From the NCBI GenBank assembly GCA_034408895.1, contig JAWXCI010000055.1, positions 1-64,000 on the forward strand: a DNA stretch of 64,000 nucleotides. Reading direction: 5' to 3'. Source of the DNA: UBA4660 sp034408895 (GTDB taxonomy: Bacteria; Bacteroidota; Bacteroidia; Flavobacteriales_D; Sanyastnellaceae). Made by a program: the position numbers and the translations under genes. The number at the start of each line of letters is the position of its first letter. Position 1 is the first letter of the stretch. The notes under the pieces are model-generated. The model saw only the letters and a list, made by a program, of their open reading frames with translations. It made no database searches and was not told the origin of the DNA. This document shows positions 61,669 through 64,000 of the stretch, piece by piece.

Positions 61669-62652
61669 ATGAAACGCATTCTTATCACAGGCGCTGCCGG
61701 TTTTCTGGGTTCCCACCTCTGCGACCGCTTTATTACAGAGGGGTATCATGTCCTCGGCATGGACAACCTCATAACAGGTGATCTTAAGAATATCGAACAC
61801 CTCTTTCCCAACCCCCATTTCGAGTTCTACCATCATGATGTAAGTAAATTCATTCACGTTCCAGGCACGCTTGATTTCATTCTTCATTTCGCATCGCCAG
61901 CATCGCCCATTGATTACCTCAAGATTCCTATCCAGACATTAAAAGTGGGCTCACTTGGCATCCATAATTGCCTTGGATTGGCGCGTGTAAAAAATGCCCG
62001 CGTCATGATTGCCTCCACCAGCGAAGTCTATGGCGACCCCACTGTTCATCCCCAAAATGAATCTTACTGGGGCAACGTGAATCCTGTTGGCCCGCGTGGT
62101 GTCTATGATGAAGCCAAACGTTTCCAGGAAGCCATGACCATGGCCTACCACACTTATCATAATGTGGACACGCGCATCGTTCGCATCTTCAATACTTATG
62201 GTCCTCGAATGAGGCTCAATGATGGCCGTGTACTTCCTGCATTCATAGGCCAGGCATTGCGTGGTGAAGACCTCACCGTATTTGGTGATGGTTCACAAAC
62301 CCGCTCATTCTGTTATGTGGATGATTTGGTGGAAGGAATCTTCCGCCTGCTTCATGCGGGTTATCACAACCCTGTCAACATCGGCAACCCTGACGAGATA
62401 ACCATACTCCAGTTTGCCGAAGAGATTGTAAAACTCACCGGCACCAAACAGAAGATTGTTTTCAAACAATTGCCGACTGATGATCCCAAACAACGCCAGC
62501 CCGATATTTCCCTTGCCAGGAACCTTCTTGGGTGGGATCCAAAAGTCCATCGAGCCGAAGGATTGAAAATCACCTACGACTATTTCAAGTCCCTTTCACC
62601 AGAAGAGTTGAGTAAAGTGGAACACAAAGACTTTGAGAACTACATTAACTAG
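61669..62652 (+). CDS. UDP-glucuronate decarboxylase-type SDR (UDP-xylose synthase family)
   Basis: 327 residues. NAD-binding G-A-A-G-F-L-G-S-H at 8-16, D-N-L-I-T-G-D-L, F-I-L-H-F-A-S-P-A-S-P, catalytic Ser in A-S-T-S-E-V-Y-G-D-P and the Y-D-E-A-K-R motif with Tyr/Lys. The A-S-P-A-S-P and G-D-G-x-Q-T-R-S-F-C-Y-V motifs mark the UDP-glucuronic acid decarboxylase subgroup. Opens a surface-polysaccharide cluster with the next two genes. Confidence 0.93.
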   Translation: MKRILITGAAGFLGSHLCDRFITEGYHVLGMDNLITGDLKNIEHLFPNPHFEFYHHDVSKFIHVPGTLDFILHFASPASPIDYLKIPIQTLKVGSLGIHNCLGLARVKNARVMIASTSEVYGDPTVHPQNESYWGNVNPVGPRGVYDEAKRFQEAMTMAYHTYHNVDTRIVRIFNTYGPRMRLNDGRVLPAFIGQALRGEDLTVFGDGSQTRSFCYVDDLVEGIFRLLHAGYHNPVNIGNPDEITILQFAEEIVKLTGTKQKIVFKQLPTDDPKQRQPDISLARNLLGWDPKVHRAEGLKITYDYFKSLSPEELSKVEHKDFENYIN

Positions 62653-62653
62653 A

Positions 62654-63241
62654 ATGGACTTCTTCGCACACGAATCCTCAGTAATAGATCCCGGCTGCAC
62701 CATCGGCAAGGGCACCAAAATCTGGCACTTCAGCCACATCATGCCCGGCTGTGTCATTGGCGATAACTGCAACATCGGCCAGAACGTGGTCATCTTCTCT
62801 GAAGTAGTGTTGGGCAACAATGTGAAAGTGCAAAACAATGTTTCGCTCTACACAGGAGTCATTTGCGAAGACGATGTTTTTCTCGGCCCATCCTGCGTTT
62901 TCACCAACGTGATAAACCCGCGCAGCGCAGTGGCAAGAAAGAATGAATACAAAAAGACAATTGTAAAACGCGGGGCAAGCATTGGCGCAAACGCAACCAT
63001 CGTATGTGGTAATGATATTGGCGAATACGCTTTCATTGGTGCAGGTGCTGTTGTAACGAAAGATGTTCCTGCGTTTGCATTGCTGGTTGGCAATCCAGCA
63101 AGACAAGTGGGCTGGATGTCGCGCAACGGACACAAATTGATTTTTGACAAACACGGCTTTGCCACCTGCCCCGAAAGTGGTGAGCAATACGAATTGAATA
63201 ATGGAAAAGTGAATTTGAGTCGAAAGACGGATGACCGATGA
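62654..63241 (+). CDS. Left-handed beta-helix acetyltransferase, WbpD-like
   Basis: 195 residues from ATG 62654 just after the UXS stop. Hexapeptide repeats throughout: I-D-P-G-C-T-I-G-K-G-T-K-I-W-H-F-S-H, V-I-G-D-N-C-N-I-G, R-G-A-S-I-G-A-N-A-T-I-V-C-G and F-I-G-A-G-A-V-V-T-K-D-V-P. The E-Y-K-K-T-I-V insertion and the C-terminal D-K-H-G-F-A-T-C-P-E-S-G-E resemble WbpD/WlbB enzymes that acetylate UDP-3-amino-GlcNAcA sugars. Next to a wbpA-like gene, fitting the UDP-ManNAc(3NAc)A route. Its last codons run into a heptamer array. Confidence 0.9.
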   Translation: MDFFAHESSVIDPGCTIGKGTKIWHFSHIMPGCVIGDNCNIGQNVVIFSEVVLGNNVKVQNNVSLYTGVICEDDVFLGPSCVFTNVINPRSAVARKNEYKKTIVKRGASIGANATIVCGNDIGEYAFIGAGAVVTKDVPAFALLVGNPARQVGWMSRNGHKLIFDKHGFATCPESGEQYELNNGKVNLSRKTDDR

Positions 63242-63306
63242 CGGATGTTAAACACCGGTCTCCCGCCACAAGTCATCTGTCATCAGTCATCTGCCACCCG
63301 TCATCA
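63226..63306. repeat. Inverted heptamer arrays between the wbpD-like and wbpA-like genes
   Basis: First arm GACGGAT, GACCGAT, GACGGAT (63226-63246), including the wbpD-like stop codon. Second arm GTCATCT, GTCATCA, GTCATCT, GCCACCC, GTCATCA (63272-63306). The reverse complement of the first arm reads GTCATCG GTCATCC, so the arms can pair. Confidence 0.75.
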
Positions 63307-63317
63307 AACATGAAACC

Positions 63318-64000
63318 ATGATATACGATAAACTCATAAACAAAGAAGCCAAACTCGCAGTAATCGGTTTGGGTTATGTGGGACTTCCCATTGCGCTGGA
63401 GTTCGCAAGAAAAATTCGCGTTGTTGGTTTCGACATCAACGAAAAGCGGGTGGAGATGATGAAGCGTAATGAAGATCCATCACAGGAACTTGATGCTTCC
63501 AAATTTGAAGGGTGCGACATCACTTTTACGCACAAGCTGGAAGATTTGAGAGATGTGAATTTCTTCGTTGTCGCAGTTCCCACGCCCATCAATAACCTAA
63601 ACCTTCCTGACCTTGGCCCAGTGCTTTCTGCATCGCGAACTGTGGGGCAGGTGGTGAAAAAAGGAGACTATGTGATCTATGAATCCACCGTTTATCCCGG
63701 CTGCACCGAGGAAGATTGTGTGCCCATTCTCGAAGAGCTTTCAGGATTGAAAATGGGAAAGGATTTTAAGGTGGGGTATTCACCTGAGCGCATAAACCCC
63801 GGTGATAAAAAGCACACCATCCGCACCATCATCAAAGTAGTTTCAGCTTGCGACAATGAATCGCTGGAGGAAGTGGCAAAGGTGTATTCCATTGTTGTGG
63901 ATGCAGGCATCCATAAAGCACCTGCAATAAAAGTAGCCGAAGCATCAAAGATTATTGAAAACACCCAGCGCGATGTAAACATTGCCCTCATCAACGAGTT
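63318..64000 (+). CDS. UDP-N-acetylglucosamine 6-dehydrogenase type, WbpA-like (partial)
   Basis: 227 residues visible, running off the right edge. N-terminal Rossmann motif V-I-G-L-G-Y-V-G-L-P, then F-F-V-V-A-V-P-T-P-I-N, Y-V-I-Y-E-S-T-V-Y-P-G-C-T-E, and Y-S-P-E-R-I-N-P-G-D-K. The E-R-I-N-P-G-D stretch is typical of the UDP-HexNAc branch of nucleotide sugar dehydrogenases. The ATG at 63318 is preferred. With the WbpD-like gene it suggests UDP-aminuronate synthesis for surface polysaccharide. Confidence 0.93.
   Translation, partial: MIYDKLINKEAKLAVIGLGYVGLPIALEFARKIRVVGFDINEKRVEMMKRNEDPSQELDASKFEGCDITFTHKLEDLRDVNFFVVAVPTPINNLNLPDLGPVLSASRTVGQVVKKGDYVIYESTVYPGCTEEDCVPILEELSGLKMGKDFKVGYSPERINPGDKKHTIRTIIKVVSACDNESLEEVAKVYSIVVDAGIHKAPAIKVAEASKIIENTQRDVNIALINE

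Overview
This window comes from a Bacteroidota chromosome, most likely a Flavobacteriales-type gliding or surface-dwelling bacterium. The evidence is: a gldB lipoprotein gene near nadE; several exported proteins with type IX secretion system (T9SS) C-terminal sorting domains of type A and type B; a porG-like gene in front of uppS-bamA-skp-skp-murI; PorV/PorQ-like barrels; a TonB-dependent receptor; promoter-like elements of the Bacteroidota form TAnnTTTG; and many TTG/GTG starts without clear Shine-Dalgarno sites. There is no plasmid or phage gene; the only transposase trace is a decayed IS fragment.

Layout. 1-7 kb: the N-terminal part of a huge beta-helix surface protein, an orphan 63-aa LuxR-type DNA-binding domain, a CotH-like exported protein whose T9SS tail is split off by a one-base frameshift, then a response regulator and a TPR histidine kinase. 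7-17 kb: pyrF, gldB, an outer-membrane barrel, nadE, a YitT-type membrane protein, a cold-shock protein, a secreted cyclase-fold lipoprotein, a His-rich secreted protein and a choice-of-anchor-L/T9SS type B adhesin-like protein. 17-25 kb: IS remnant, small basic protein, miaE, and the cell-shape operon mreB-mreC-mreD-mrdA-rodA. 25-35 kb: an accessory export/uptake locus (lamin-tail protein, TonB receptor, phospholipase-D-fold protein), a tiny protein consisting only of a sorting domain, a helix-hairpin-helix outer-membrane protein with a PorV-like partner, and tRNA-Leu(TAG). 35-50 kb: housekeeping genes tig, clpP, clpX, mutS, dnaX, the tRNA-selenation pair mnmH-selD, a PorV-like gene and hemA-hemC-hemD. 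50-64 kb: a dockerin-like secreted protein, ECF sigma/anti-sigma/DUF4097, mlaE-mlaF, porG-uppS-bamA-skp-skp-murI, then the start of a surface-polysaccharide cluster (UXS, wbpD-like, wbpA-like) that runs off the right edge.

How they fit together. Much of the window builds or uses the envelope: Mre/Rod/PBP2 and MurI shape and feed peptidoglycan, UppS supplies the lipid carrier, BamA/Skp insert barrels, Mla moves lipids, PorG/PorV/GldB relate to T9SS and gliding, and several cargo proteins carry T9SS tails.

The least expected structure is between the genes. Many spacers contain short degenerate arrays with a fixed 7-, 8- or 9-bp period, each spacer using its own word. Several have inverted arms, and some carry a palindrome of the form TCCCGATAgnTATCGGGA. 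One palindrome lies in frame inside dnaX and one heptamer array encodes part of a signal peptide, so these elements invade or generate coding sequence.
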